Shown here in pieces: positions 1 through 7,459 of a DNA stretch of 11,172 nucleotides. The translations under genes and the position numbers were made by a program. The notes below the pieces were generated by a model. It saw only the letters and a program-made list of their open reading frames with translations, was not told the DNA's origin and searched no databases. How positions within the stretch are numbered: position 1 is the first letter of the stretch; every line of letters begins with the position of its first letter. This DNA comes from AC-37 sp036389105 (GTDB taxonomy: Bacteria > Actinomycetota > Thermoleophilia > Solirubrobacterales > Thermoleophilaceae): contig DASVQK010000057.1 in the NCBI GenBank assembly GCA_036389105.1, positions 1 through 11,172 on the forward strand, given 5' to 3'.

Positions 1-1121
1 ACCTCGCGGTACAGCGCGGCCAGCGACGCCCCGACGGCGGCGCTGTCGAAGCGGTCGCGCGCCTCGGCGCGGGCCGCCCGGCCCAGCTCCGCGCGGGCGC
101 CGGGGTCGCGCACCAGCGAGTCGATCGCGGCGGCCAGCGCCGGCTCGTCCCCCGGATCGACCAACATCCCGGTCCGCCCGTGATCGATCATCTCCTCGGG
201 GCCGCCGGTTCGGGTGGCCACCACCGGCTTCCCCAGCGCCATGGCCTCCAGAACCACCATCCCGAACGGCTCGCGCTCGATGGAGCAGTGACACACCGCG
301 TCGCAGCCGGCCATCAGCGCCAGGGCGTCCTCGCGGTGGCCCGCGAAGTGCAGCCTCTCGGCCAGACCGAGCTCCCGCGCCTGGGCGCGCAGCCGCGGCT
401 CGTAGTCGGGCTCCTGGCCGTACAGGGTCCCGCCCACCACGAGGAAGCGCGTCTCCGGGTGGTCGCCCAGCACGCGCCGCGCCGCGCCCAGCATCACCTC
501 GGCGCCCTTCCACGCCACCAGCCGCCCGAACAGGCCCACGACCAGCGCCGCGCTGTCCCACCCCGCCGGCCCGCGGATGTCCAGCGAGCGCCCGGGGAGG
601 TCCTCGAGCACCACGGCGTTCGGGATGACGCGCGGCCGCAGCCCCAAGCGCCGGAAGCTTCGCGCCATCCAGCGCGAGGGCACCACCACGGCGTCGTGCC
701 GTCCCGCGGCCGCTCCGAGCTGCACGACGGTCGCCTCGAGGCTCCGGCGCGGGGCGTCCTGGAGGTTGTAGACGCAGCCGCGCCCGGCGGCGCGTGCCGC
801 CCAGCCCGCGAGCAGCGACATCTTCTCGCCGCATCCCTCGAGCACCTCCGCGCGCTCGCGACGGGCCGCGCCGGCCAGGCGCAGGACGGCTCCTGGAAGG
901 CGCGCCGGCTGGCGCACGCGCGGCGCCTCGGGCAGCAGCACCGTCGCGACCCCGGACTGCTCCACCTCGGCGCGGAACGGCCCGTCGGACAGGAACGCCA
1001 CCACCGGTTCCACGCCGTGCTCCGGCAGGTGGCGGATCCGAGCCAGCAGCGCCCGCTCCGCGCCGGAGCGCACACCCGCGCCCTGGACGAACAGCACCCG
1101 GATCGAGCCGGCGGGGGCCAC
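1..1121 (-). CDS. GT4-family glycosyltransferase, C-terminus cut by the window edge
   Basis: This is a GT-B fold, family GT4 retaining glycosyltransferase, expected to move a sugar from a nucleotide-sugar donor onto a lipid-linked acceptor at the cytoplasmic face of the membrane. The visible 373 residues are nearly complete. The N-terminal domain opens with a Rossmann strand (IRVLFVQG, residues 7-14) and the glycine turn RSGAERALL. The C-terminal donor domain has FGRLVAWKG (198-206, Arg200 and Lys205 as usual phosphate contacts) and the EX7E motif EPFGMVVLE (Glu284, Glu292). It ends in YRE near the normal GT4 C-terminus, so only a few residues should be missing. The start is taken as GTG 1121; an in-frame GTG at 1142 would add seven residues. 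Neither has a Shine-Dalgarno. The gene is divergent from the flippase at 1157. Family assignment is firm; donor and acceptor are unknown. Confidence 0.93.
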   Translation of the reverse strand, partial: MAPAGSIRVLFVQGAGVRSGAERALLARIRHLPEHGVEPVVAFLSDGPFRAEVEQSGVATVLLPEAPRVRQPARLPGAVLRLAGAARRERAEVLEGCGEKMSLLAGWAARAAGRGCVYNLQDAPRRSLEATVVQLGAAAGRHDAVVVPSRWMARSFRRLGLRPRVIPNAVVLEDLPGRSLDIRGPAGWDSAALVVGLFGRLVAWKGAEVMLGAARRVLGDHPETRFLVVGGTLYGQEPDYEPRLRAQARELGLAERLHFAGHREDALALMAGCDAVCHCSIEREPFGMVVLEAMALGKPVVATRTGGPEEMIDHGRTGMLVDPGDEPALAAAIDSLVRDPGARAELGRAARAEARDRFDSAAVGASLAALYRE

Positions 1122-1129
1122 GCGGGGGG

Positions 1130-1135
1130 ATCGTA
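1130..1135 (-). promoter_or_regulatory. Possible -10 box (TACGAT) for the leftmost glycosyltransferase
   Basis: TACGAT on the minus strand fits the actinobacterial -10 consensus TANNNT. It ends 8 bases before the GTG at 1121, which would place the transcription start at or within two bases of the start codon, as in a leaderless mRNA. No clear -35 element is seen. If translation instead begins at GTG 1142 the box would lie inside the coding region. Confidence 0.3.
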
Positions 1136-1156
1136 TTGGCACGGGCCGGCGCCGCG

Positions 1157-2413
1157 ATGACGCGCGATGCCGTCCGGCGCGCGCTGCGGCACCCGGTGGC
1201 CCAGAACGTGATGGCGCTCGGCACGGTCCAGGTTGCGATCACGGTGGTGCCGCTGATCACCCTGCCCTACCTCGCCCGCGTGCTCGACCGCTCGGAGTTC
1301 GGCCGCGTGGTGTTCGTGCAGACCTTCTCGTTCCTCGTGGCGCTGGTGGTCGAGTACGGGTTCAACCTCTCGGCCACGCGCGACGTGGCGCGGCGGCGGG
1401 CGGACCCGGCGGCGCTCTCGCGCACCGTGGCCGGCGTCCAGGGCGCGAAGGCCATGCTCTCGCTGCTGGCCGCCGCGCTGTCGCTCGTCCTGCTGCCGGT
1501 CGTCCCCATCTTCCGCGACGCGCCCGAGCTGCTGGCCTACGGCGTGGCCCTGGGGATCCTCCAGGGCTTCGTGCCCGTCTGGTTCTTCCTCGGCGTGGAG
1601 CGCGCGCGTCCCGTGGCGCTGGCCGAGCTGACCAGCCGGATGGCCGCGCTGGCGCTGGTGGTGGCGCTCGTGCACGGCGAGAGCGAGGGCGAGCTCGTGC
1701 TGGCCGTGTACGTCGTGGCGGCGGCAGCCAGCACCGGCGGGCTGACCCTGCTGATGTGGCGGCGGGCGCGGCCCGAGATGCCGACGCGCGCGGGCAGCCT
1801 GGAGGCCCTCCGGCGCGGGCGCACCCTGTTCGCCGGCACCGGCGCCACGGCGTTCTACACGGGGGCCAACGCGTTCCTGCTCGGCCTGGTCATCCCGGCC
1901 GCGCAGGTGGCCGTCTTCGCCTCCGCCGAGAAGATCGTGCGAGCCGGCAATCGCGTGCTCGGGCTCATGGCGCAGGCCGTGTACCCGCGGGTGAGCGTGC
2001 TGGTGGCCCGCGGGTCGCTCGCCCGCGCGCGGCGGCTCTCGGTGCTCTCGCTGCTCTCCTTCGGCGGCGCCGCCCTGACCGCCGCGGGCGCGCTGGCCGT
2101 CTTCGCCCCGGACATCGTCCGCCTGGTCTTCGGGTCGGACTTCCGCGACGCGGCGCCGCTCTTGCGCATACTCGCCGTCGCGCTGCCGCTCAACGTGATC
2201 GGCGTGGTGCTGAGCTCGCAGTGGCTCCTGCCGCACGGACGCGACCGGCGCGTGACCGGCGTGCTGGTCCTGGCCAGCCTGCTCAACGCGGCGGTCGTCG
2301 TGGCGGCGGCGGAGCTGTCCGGCCTCCACGCCGCGGCCTGGGCGATCGTGCTCGTGGAGCTGTTCGTGCTGTGCGGCAACGCGCTGGGCCTGCGGGCCAT
2401 CCGGTCCGCCTGA
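1157..2413 (+). CDS. Polysaccharide flippase (Wzx/MATE-like membrane exporter)
   Basis: A 418-residue integral membrane protein of the oligosaccharide flippase family, expected to move a lipid-linked sugar repeat from the inner to the outer leaflet of the cytoplasmic membrane. After a short basic N-terminus it is a chain of hydrophobic segments. The first is amphipathic with VPLITLPYLARVL and RSEFG, the typical family opening in which a sharply turned first helix precedes a Gly-containing loop. Others include LSLVLLPVV, FVPVWFFLGVERAR and, late in the protein, RILAVALPLNVIGVVLSSQWLLP, the conserved region before the last helices. Length is within the usual 400-480. ATG 1157 is chosen because the membrane region follows directly; an in-frame TTG at 1136 is possible. 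There is no Shine-Dalgarno. It is head-to-head with the glycosyltransferase on its left and ends 12 bases from the convergent GMC oxidoreductase. The substrate cannot be told from sequence. Confidence 0.9.
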   Translation: MTRDAVRRALRHPVAQNVMALGTVQVAITVVPLITLPYLARVLDRSEFGRVVFVQTFSFLVALVVEYGFNLSATRDVARRRADPAALSRTVAGVQGAKAMLSLLAAALSLVLLPVVPIFRDAPELLAYGVALGILQGFVPVWFFLGVERARPVALAELTSRMAALALVVALVHGESEGELVLAVYVVAAAASTGGLTLLMWRRARPEMPTRAGSLEALRRGRTLFAGTGATAFYTGANAFLLGLVIPAAQVAVFASAEKIVRAGNRVLGLMAQAVYPRVSVLVARGSLARARRLSVLSLLSFGGAALTAAGALAVFAPDIVRLVFGSDFRDAAPLLRILAVALPLNVIGVVLSSQWLLPHGRDRRVTGVLVLASLLNAAVVVAAAELSGLHAAAWAIVLVELFVLCGNALGLRAIRSA

Positions 2414-2441
2414 CCGGCGCGCCGCTCAGAGCCGGCGCCGG
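2414..2441. terminator. GC-rich hairpin between convergent genes, possible bidirectional terminator
   Basis: CCGGCGC (2414-2420) pairs perfectly with GCGCCGG (2435-2441) around a 14-base loop. The hairpin begins directly after the flippase stop and spans the stop codon of the convergent GMC gene (2426-2428). There is no U-tract on either side, so it is not a classical intrinsic terminator. U-less hairpins have been proposed as terminators in high-GC actinobacteria, but short GC stems also arise by chance here. Confidence 0.3.
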
Positions 2442-3997
2442 AGGTGGTCCGCCAGCCGCAGCGACAGCGCCGCGATCGTCAGCGTCGGGTTGGCGAAGCC
2501 CGACGTGGGGAACACCGACCCGCCGGCGGCGTAGAGGCCCGCCACGCCGTGGACCTGGCTGTTGCGGTCCACCACCCCGTGCGCGGGATCGTCGGCCATC
2601 CGCGTGGTGCCGAGGTGGTGGTAGGAGTCGCCGCAGTGCTCGACCCAGGCGCCGGCGGAGTCCTCCACCCAGCCCGCCAGCTCGGTGCTGGCCAGCCCCA
2701 GCCGGCGGAACTCCGCCTCCACCGTCCTGGCCATGACCTCCGCGGTGCGGCGCTCGAGGTCGGTCAGTCGCCACTCCACGCGCGCGCGGTTCGAGCCGAC
2801 GGCGTCGCGCTGCCTGGACAGCACCACACGGCTGTCGGGGTTCGGCGACTGCTCGGTGTGCGTCTGGAGCCAGATCGTGGCCGGCGCGGCCAGCGACGAG
2901 CGTCCGTGGGCCAGCCGCCGGTAGGCCGTGGCGGCGGCGGCGGGCAGGCCGCGCGCGATCGGCGCCAGCTCGCGCCGGATGCCGGCGGGCGCGCCTCCGG
3001 ACCGGACGCCGCGATACATGCGCCGCATGGCGTTCAGCGCCTCGTCGGCGAAGTCGTACTCGAGGTTGGCGCCGCAGTTCAGCACCCGCTCCCGGCGCTG
3101 GACCTCCGGCGCCAGGGCCAGCTTGGGCAGGTAGCGCCGCCGGCGCCGGTAGAAGAGGCCGTACGCCTCCTGGAGCGTGCGCGGGGACGGGCTGCGCAGC
3201 ACGGCGGAACGCGCGTTGGGGTGGTCCTGGAAGTAGCGCCCGACGGCGCCGTGCGGGTTGGCCAGCCCGCCCGCCTCGGGGTCGCCGGACATCAGCAAGA
3301 GGCGCGCGTTCTCCACGCCGCCGGCGGACAGTACGCATGCCCTGGCGCGCACGCGCGCGTCGGTGCCGTCGAGGTGCCGCACGGCCAGGTGGTCGAACGC
3401 GGCCCCCGCACCGCTGGTGGCGACCTGGGTCACGTTCGCGTGCAGCAGCACGCGGACGTTGGCCGAGCGCTCGAAGTCCCGGCGCAGCGCGCGCCCGAGG
3501 TCCGGGCGCGGGCTCCACGCCGTGTAGGTGTGCCGGAGCCGGTCCCGGGCTACTCCCGGGGGCGCGCTGCCCCACCTGCCCCACAGGGACTCGCCGTACG
3601 TCTCCCCGGGCACGTCGAACAGCTCGGCGGCGCGCGCGTAGTGGTCGGCCAGATCGGAGGCCGCGATCGGCCAGCCGCTGTGGGGGACCCACTCCCGGCG
3701 CTCGAAGTCGATGTCGTCGAGCGGTATGCACTGACCGGCCCAGAGGGCGGTGGTGCCGCCGAAGCCGCGGCCGCGGCCGTCGACCAGCGCGGCGGGGTCG
3801 AGCCCGTCGACCTCGCCCTCCTTGAGCCGGTCGGTCTCCGGCTCCGGCCCCAGGCCGCCGCTCTCGACCACCACGACCCGCGCGGCTGAGCCGAGGAACT
3901 CCCGCGCGATGGCCAGCCCGGCCGCGCCCGCTCCCACGACGCAGAGGTCCGCCTCCAGCTCGGCCCCGGCTTCGTAGGCTGCCAGGTCGTCGATCAT
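2426..3997 (-). CDS. GMC-family FAD-dependent oxidoreductase
   Basis: A 523-residue flavoprotein of the glucose-methanol-choline family, which oxidises an alcohol (often a sugar hydroxyl) to a carbonyl using FAD. The N-terminal FAD-binding Rossmann motif VVGAGAAGLA has GxGxxG at residues 22-27, with the ribose-binding acidic residue in VVVVESGG (Glu45). The second FAD loop GGTTALWAG is at 80-88, and ACVLSAGGVENARLLL follows in the middle. The C-terminal domain carries HHLGTTRM (His460/His461) and GFANPTLTI (Asn503), the His/Asn pair expected at the active site. Length is normal and all key residues are kept, so it should be active. The start is fixed: the frame has a TAG at 4013-4015 and no ATG, GTG or TTG between it and ATG 3997. 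This ATG overlaps the start of the divergent aldo/keto reductase. There is no signal peptide, so it is probably cytoplasmic. The substrate is unknown; the setting suggests a sugar. Confidence 0.93.
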   Translation of the reverse strand: MIDDLAAYEAGAELEADLCVVGAGAAGLAIAREFLGSAARVVVVESGGLGPEPETDRLKEGEVDGLDPAALVDGRGRGFGGTTALWAGQCIPLDDIDFERREWVPHSGWPIAASDLADHYARAAELFDVPGETYGESLWGRWGSAPPGVARDRLRHTYTAWSPRPDLGRALRRDFERSANVRVLLHANVTQVATSGAGAAFDHLAVRHLDGTDARVRARACVLSAGGVENARLLLMSGDPEAGGLANPHGAVGRYFQDHPNARSAVLRSPSPRTLQEAYGLFYRRRRRYLPKLALAPEVQRRERVLNCGANLEYDFADEALNAMRRMYRGVRSGGAPAGIRRELAPIARGLPAAAATAYRRLAHGRSSLAAPATIWLQTHTEQSPNPDSRVVLSRQRDAVGSNRARVEWRLTDLERRTAEVMARTVEAEFRRLGLASTELAGWVEDSAGAWVEHCGDSYHHLGTTRMADDPAHGVVDRNSQVHGVAGLYAAGGSVFPTSGFANPTLTIAALSLRLADHLRRRL

Positions 3998-5048
3998 GGT
4001 GGGCGCCGGATACTACGAAGGGGCTTCCCTCGGCTACGGGTGCTCGCAGCTGATGGCGCGCGCGGGCCGCGCCGAGTCGCTCCGGCTGCTGGAGACCGCC
4101 TTCGACGCGGGCGTGACGCACTACGACGTGGCCCGCCTCTACGGCTACGGCGCCGCCGAGAGCGCCGTTGGCGACTTCATCGCGGGGAAGCGCGACCGCG
4201 TGACGGTGGCCACCAAGCTCGGCCTGCTGCCGCCGCGCGGCGGCCGGGCGCTGGGGCTGCTGAAGGCCGGGGCTCGACGAGCGGTGGCGGTGGCGCCGCG
4301 CCTGCGCGGCGCCGTGCGGGGAGCGGCCGCGCGCACGGTGCGCCCGGGCCGGTTCGGCGTGGCCGACGCCCGCGCCAGCCTGGAGACCAGCCTGGCCGAG
4401 CTCCGCACCGACTACGTGGACCTGCTGCTGCTGCACGAGTGCCGGCCCGAGGACGTGACCGACGAGCTGCTCGGGTTCCTGGACGCGTGCGTGGAGGAGG
4501 GACGGGCCCGGGCGGTGGGGATCGCCACCGGGCCGCGGGCCAGCGCGGACATCCTCGCCGCCCGGCCGCGAGCCGCCGGGGCGGTGCAGGTCGAGAACGG
4601 CGTGACGGCGCGCACCTCGGAGGCCCACCCGGAGCTGTGGCGCGCCCGCGTGCTCACCCACTCCGCGCTCGCCGGCCTGGGCGCCCTGCACGACCACGTG
4701 TCCAGCTCCCCCGAGACCGCCGGGAGCTGGTCCGCGGCGCTCCAGGAGGACTGCACCGAGCGCGCGACGCTGGGACGGCTGATGCTGGCGTGGGCGTGCT
4801 TCGCCAATCCCGGCGGCACCGTGCTGTTCTCGTCGCGGTCACCGGAGCACATCCGCGCGAACGCGCGGCTCGACCTCTCCCCCGCCCGGCGCGACCAGGT
4901 CGAGCGGTTCGCCGCGCTGGTGGCGCGGGAGCTGCCGGTTCAGCCCGCCCGGATCTCCAGCACGAGCGGCTCGACGCCCAGCTCGAGCCGGACCGACTCC
5001 GCGCCCTCCCAGGACTCCAGCGGCCGCGTCGACCGCACCGGCGCGTAG
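3996..5048 (+). CDS. Aldo/keto reductase with an unusual C-terminal tail
   Basis: An NAD(P)H-dependent oxidoreductase of the aldo/keto reductase family (TIM barrel), 350 residues. The catalytic tetrad is complete: Asp44 and Tyr49 in HYDVARLYGYG, Lys74 in VATKLG and His147 in LLLLHE. The cofactor-binding end is also present (VLFSSRSPEHIRANARL). The conserved fold stops near residue 313; the remaining 37 or so residues are Ser/Thr/Pro-rich, resemble no AKR ending, and are encoded on the antisense of the convergent lipoprotein gene. The original stop was probably lost. The start is ATG 3996, or GTG 3999 directly after it: a TAG at 3975-3977 closes the frame and no other start codon lies between. 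ATG 3996 overlaps the ATG of the divergent GMC oxidoreductase. An adjacent oxidase and reductase suggest action on the same substrate, for example oxidation then reduction of a sugar carbon, but this is inference. Confidence 0.92.
   Translation: MVGAGYYEGASLGYGCSQLMARAGRAESLRLLETAFDAGVTHYDVARLYGYGAAESAVGDFIAGKRDRVTVATKLGLLPPRGGRALGLLKAGARRAVAVAPRLRGAVRGAAARTVRPGRFGVADARASLETSLAELRTDYVDLLLLHECRPEDVTDELLGFLDACVEEGRARAVGIATGPRASADILAARPRAAGAVQVENGVTARTSEAHPELWRARVLTHSALAGLGALHDHVSSSPETAGSWSAALQEDCTERATLGRLMLAWACFANPGGTVLFSSRSPEHIRANARLDLSPARRDQVERFAALVARELPVQPARISSTSGSTPSSSRTDSAPSQDSSGRVDRTGA
4010..4015 (-). promoter_or_regulatory. Possible -10 box (TAGTAT) for the GMC oxidoreductase
   Basis: TAGTAT on the minus strand fits TANNNT and ends 12 bases before the ATG at 3997. 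It lies inside the coding region of the divergent aldo/keto reductase and would give a 5' leader of only a few bases. There is no supporting -35. It may be coincidence, since it overlaps the TAC TAC tyrosine codons of the other gene. Confidence 0.22.
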
Positions 5049-6214
5049 GAGCGGACCCGCTCCGCCGGCTCGCCCAGCCGGACGCGCACGGCCACCGGCG
5101 CCGGGCTCAGGTCGGTGTGCGCGGCCCGGCTCCAGGCGGACGTGCCGGGCCGCCAGAGCACCAGATAGAACGTGCCGTCGCGCTTCTGGAGCAGCAGCCG
5201 GCCGACCGAGTCGCCCGACTTGAGCGCGAAGTCCAGCGAGCCGGTCCGGAAGCTCGGGCCGGGATCCTCGAGCAGGGCGATGGTGTTGGCGAGCGCGAGG
5301 AACGCGGGCTTGCGCGAGAAGTCGCTGCGCAGGAGGCCGAAGTGCGACTCCGCGTCCCGTCCCGCCGGCTCGGGGCGCTCGTCAACAAGCTCGTACTCGA
5401 ACGTCCGCTCGATGCCCGCTCGGAAGTGCTCGAAGAAGAGCCGCGGCACGTAGGCGGCGGCCGCGCGCTCGGACACGCCGGGCTGCTGCACGGGCGGGGC
5501 GCTGAGCGCGTTGTGGTAGCCGGTCTCGGTGGCCATGACCGGCTCGGAGCGCGAGCTGCGGGCCACCTGCTCGAGCTGGACCGACAGCCGGTCCGGCTGG
5601 AGCGGCTCGCCACCCGGATAGGGATGGATGTTGCCGTAGTCGATCCACCGGCTCAGGTCGCCCACGCGCGGCCACGCCGGCATGTCGATCAGGCTCGGGC
5701 CGACGACCGGGAGGACCGACAGCTCGGGGTCGCCCTTGACCAGGCCGTAGAGCCGTTCCTGGTACGCCCTCAACAGCCGCGGCCAGTCGCGGGCGCCGGA
5801 CCCGTCGAACTCGTTTGGGCCCTCGACGGAGCGCGTCACGCTCAGGAGCTCGCGCTTGACCGTGCCCACCTGCTGCTCGACGGTCCCGGTGCCGAACCGC
5901 CCCAGCGGGTCGCCGAGGATCAGGTCGGCGCGAACCCCGTCGCGACCGAGCGCGCGCAGCGCCGCGTACTGGTCCTCGCGTCCGATCGACACCCCGTCGC
6001 GGACGTTGCGCACCCCGAGCTGGCGGAGCGCCGCACGCACCGCTCCCAGCCGGCCGTACGCGGTGTCGGTGTAGCCCATGTGCACGTTCACGCCGATCGA
6101 GTCGACGAAGCTCTGGGCCGGCTGCGCGCGGCGCCCCTCGTCCTGGCCGCAGCCCGCGAGCGCCAGCAGCGCCGAGAGCGCGACGGCAGTGACCTGGCGC
6201 CGGCTGCGCTGCAC
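4940..6214 (-). CDS. Lipoprotein resembling a clan GH-A glycoside hydrolase
   Basis: A 424-residue predicted exported lipoprotein. The N-terminus has a basic stretch (RSRR), a hydrophobic core and the lipobox LAGC with Cys22 as lipidation site; Ser4-Arg5-Arg6 loosely resembles a Tat motif. The mature part reads like a TIM-barrel glycosidase. An early strand has IGVNVHMGY, the fourth-strand region has VEGPNEF (Glu135, candidate acid/base after the usual Asn), IHPYPGG follows near 195-201, and ATETGYHN (Glu230) is the candidate nucleophile. The Glu pair and their order match clan GH-A (GH5/GH39-like), but I cannot name the family. A C-terminal part from about 335 (LLLQKRDGTFYLVLW) looks like a small beta-sandwich. 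GTG 6214 is chosen because it places the signal peptide correctly. It would act outside the membrane, trimming, processing or binding the glycan made here. Its 3' end overlaps the convergent reductase by 109 bases. Confidence 0.85.
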   Translation of the reverse strand: MQRSRRQVTAVALSALLALAGCGQDEGRRAQPAQSFVDSIGVNVHMGYTDTAYGRLGAVRAALRQLGVRNVRDGVSIGREDQYAALRALGRDGVRADLILGDPLGRFGTGTVEQQVGTVKRELLSVTRSVEGPNEFDGSGARDWPRLLRAYQERLYGLVKGDPELSVLPVVGPSLIDMPAWPRVGDLSRWIDYGNIHPYPGGEPLQPDRLSVQLEQVARSSRSEPVMATETGYHNALSAPPVQQPGVSERAAAAYVPRLFFEHFRAGIERTFEYELVDERPEPAGRDAESHFGLLRSDFSRKPAFLALANTIALLEDPGPSFRTGSLDFALKSGDSVGRLLLQKRDGTFYLVLWRPGTSAWSRAAHTDLSPAPVAVRVRLGEPAERVRSYAPVRSTRPLESWEGAESVRLELGVEPLVLEIRAG

Positions 6215-6222
6215 GGCCGCGA

Positions 6223-6228
6223 AGGGTA
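6223..6228 (-). promoter_or_regulatory. Possible -10 box (TACCCT) for the lipoprotein gene
   Basis: TACCCT on the minus strand fits TANNNT and ends 8 bases before GTG 6214. This is the same spacing as the TACGAT box before the leftmost glycosyltransferase. It predicts a leaderless or nearly leaderless transcript, in line with the lack of a Shine-Dalgarno. No -35 is evident. Confidence 0.32.
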
Positions 6229-6268
6229 GTGAGGGGGCCGCCCGCGGCCCGTTCGCAATGATGGCCGG

Positions 6269-7459
6269 GTGCCGCTGCGCATCTTCGTCGTGCCCCCGTG
6301 GGCGCTGCTGACCGACCACGTCGCGTACGGCGACGGGCTGGTGGCGTTCGGGTTCATCCGCGAGCTGGCGGCGCGCGGGCACGACCTCCACGTGGCGACC
6401 GCGGCCGTGGATCTGAAGGGCCCCCTGCCCGCCAACGTGCACCTGCACGCCCTCGGCCAGGACGACGAGCCGCGCGCGCTCGAGCGGGTGGCCCTGATGC
6501 TGCGCGCGCGGCGCCTGTACCGGCGGCTCGAGCGCGAGCGGGCGTTCGACCTGGTCCACCAGCTCAACCCGGTCGAGGTGGGCGTCTCGCTGGCCCTGCC
6601 CCGGCACGCCGTCCCATTGGTGCTCGGCCCCTACGTGCCCGACTGGGCGCCCTCCGCCCGGGTGCCGGGCGCGGTGGTCAACCCGGCCGCCCTGCGAGCC
6701 AAGCGGATCGTGCGCGCGGCGCAGCAGCGGCGGGCCACGATGGTGCTCCTGTCGACCCCGGCCGCCGCGTCGAAGATCGACCCGCGCGCGGCGTCGCGGC
6801 TCCTGGTGCGCGAGCTGTCGCCCGGCATCGACGAGCGCGCCTGGCGCCCGGCCGGCGACGGCGACGGCACGGACCCGCCGGCCGCCGCGGCCGGACAGGA
6901 CGTGCTGTTCCTGGCCAACCTCAACGTCCGCAAGGGGGTCCACGCGGTGCTCGACGCGTTCGAGCGCGTGGCTCCGGACCTGCCGCAGGCCAGGCTGCTC
7001 ATCGGCGGGGTCGGCACCGAGCTCGACCGGGTGCGCCGGCGCATCGAGACCACGCCCGCGCTGGCCCGCGCGGAGCTGCTGGGCAGGGTCGAGCGCGACC
7101 GGGTGCTGGCCACCCTCCAGGCCTGCGACGTGTACTGCCTGCCGTCCGACGGCGAGCCGTTCGGCATGACGGCGCTCGAGGCGATGGCGTGCGCCAAGCC
7201 GGTGGTGGTCACCGACGCGGGCGGCCTGCGGCACCTGGTGCCGGACGAGGGCGGCCGCAAGGTGCCCAACGGGGACACCGACGCGCTGGCGGGCGCCCTG
7301 CGGGAGGTGCTCACGGACAGCGCCCTGCGGCGCGCGATGGGCGGGCACAACCGCCGCGCCGTCGAGGACCGCTACGCCTGGTCGCGGGTGGTCGACCGCC
7401 TGGAGGGGCTCTACGAGGAGGCCATCCGGCGGCAGCGCGCTACGGTCCCAGCGGCATGA
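6269..7459 (+). CDS. GT4-family glycosyltransferase, first gene of a three-gene operon
   Basis: A 396-residue GT-B glycosyltransferase of family GT4. The N-terminal domain begins with a Rossmann strand (LRIFVVPPW) and FGFIRELAARGHDL, a common acceptor-domain helix. A stretch rich in Gly, Asp, Pro and Ala (195-209) looks like the interdomain linker. The donor domain has LANLNVRKGV (Arg221, Lys222), GRVERDRV, and the EX7E motif EPFGMTALE (Glu296, Glu304) followed by AMACAKPVVVTDAGG. All expected residues are present. GTG 6269 is the start; the two nearby ATGs (6258, 6261) are out of frame. It lies 54 bases from the divergent lipoprotein start and no clear Shine-Dalgarno is seen. The stop TGA overlaps the ATG of the next gene (ATGA, 7456-7459), so the two are probably translationally coupled. 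Donor and acceptor unknown. Confidence 0.93.
   Translation: MPLRIFVVPPWALLTDHVAYGDGLVAFGFIRELAARGHDLHVATAAVDLKGPLPANVHLHALGQDDEPRALERVALMLRARRLYRRLERERAFDLVHQLNPVEVGVSLALPRHAVPLVLGPYVPDWAPSARVPGAVVNPAALRAKRIVRAAQQRRATMVLLSTPAAASKIDPRAASRLLVRELSPGIDERAWRPAGDGDGTDPPAAAAGQDVLFLANLNVRKGVHAVLDAFERVAPDLPQARLLIGGVGTELDRVRRRIETTPALARAELLGRVERDRVLATLQACDVYCLPSDGEPFGMTALEAMACAKPVVVTDAGGLRHLVPDEGGRKVPNGDTDALAGALREVLTDSALRRAMGGHNRRAVEDRYAWSRVVDRLEGLYEEAIRRQRATVPAA

Noticed and set aside
2283..4697. An 804-codon open frame on the minus strand
   Set aside because: It crosses parts of three genes, its product is low-complexity Arg/Gly/Ala/Pro sequence, and it lies in another frame of the well-supported GMC and aldo/keto reductase genes. 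Long open frames are expected in DNA this GC-rich.
4040..6229. A 729-codon plus-strand open frame, and similar ones at 8390-10489 and 6298-7455
   Set aside because: These are shadow frames of real genes with Arg/Ala/Gly-rich products and no domain signatures. The last merely extends the methyltransferase frame upstream through the preceding glycosyltransferase.
6258..6263. Two ATG codons just upstream of the operon's first glycosyltransferase
   Set aside because: Both are out of frame with the gene; the in-frame start is GTG 6269.
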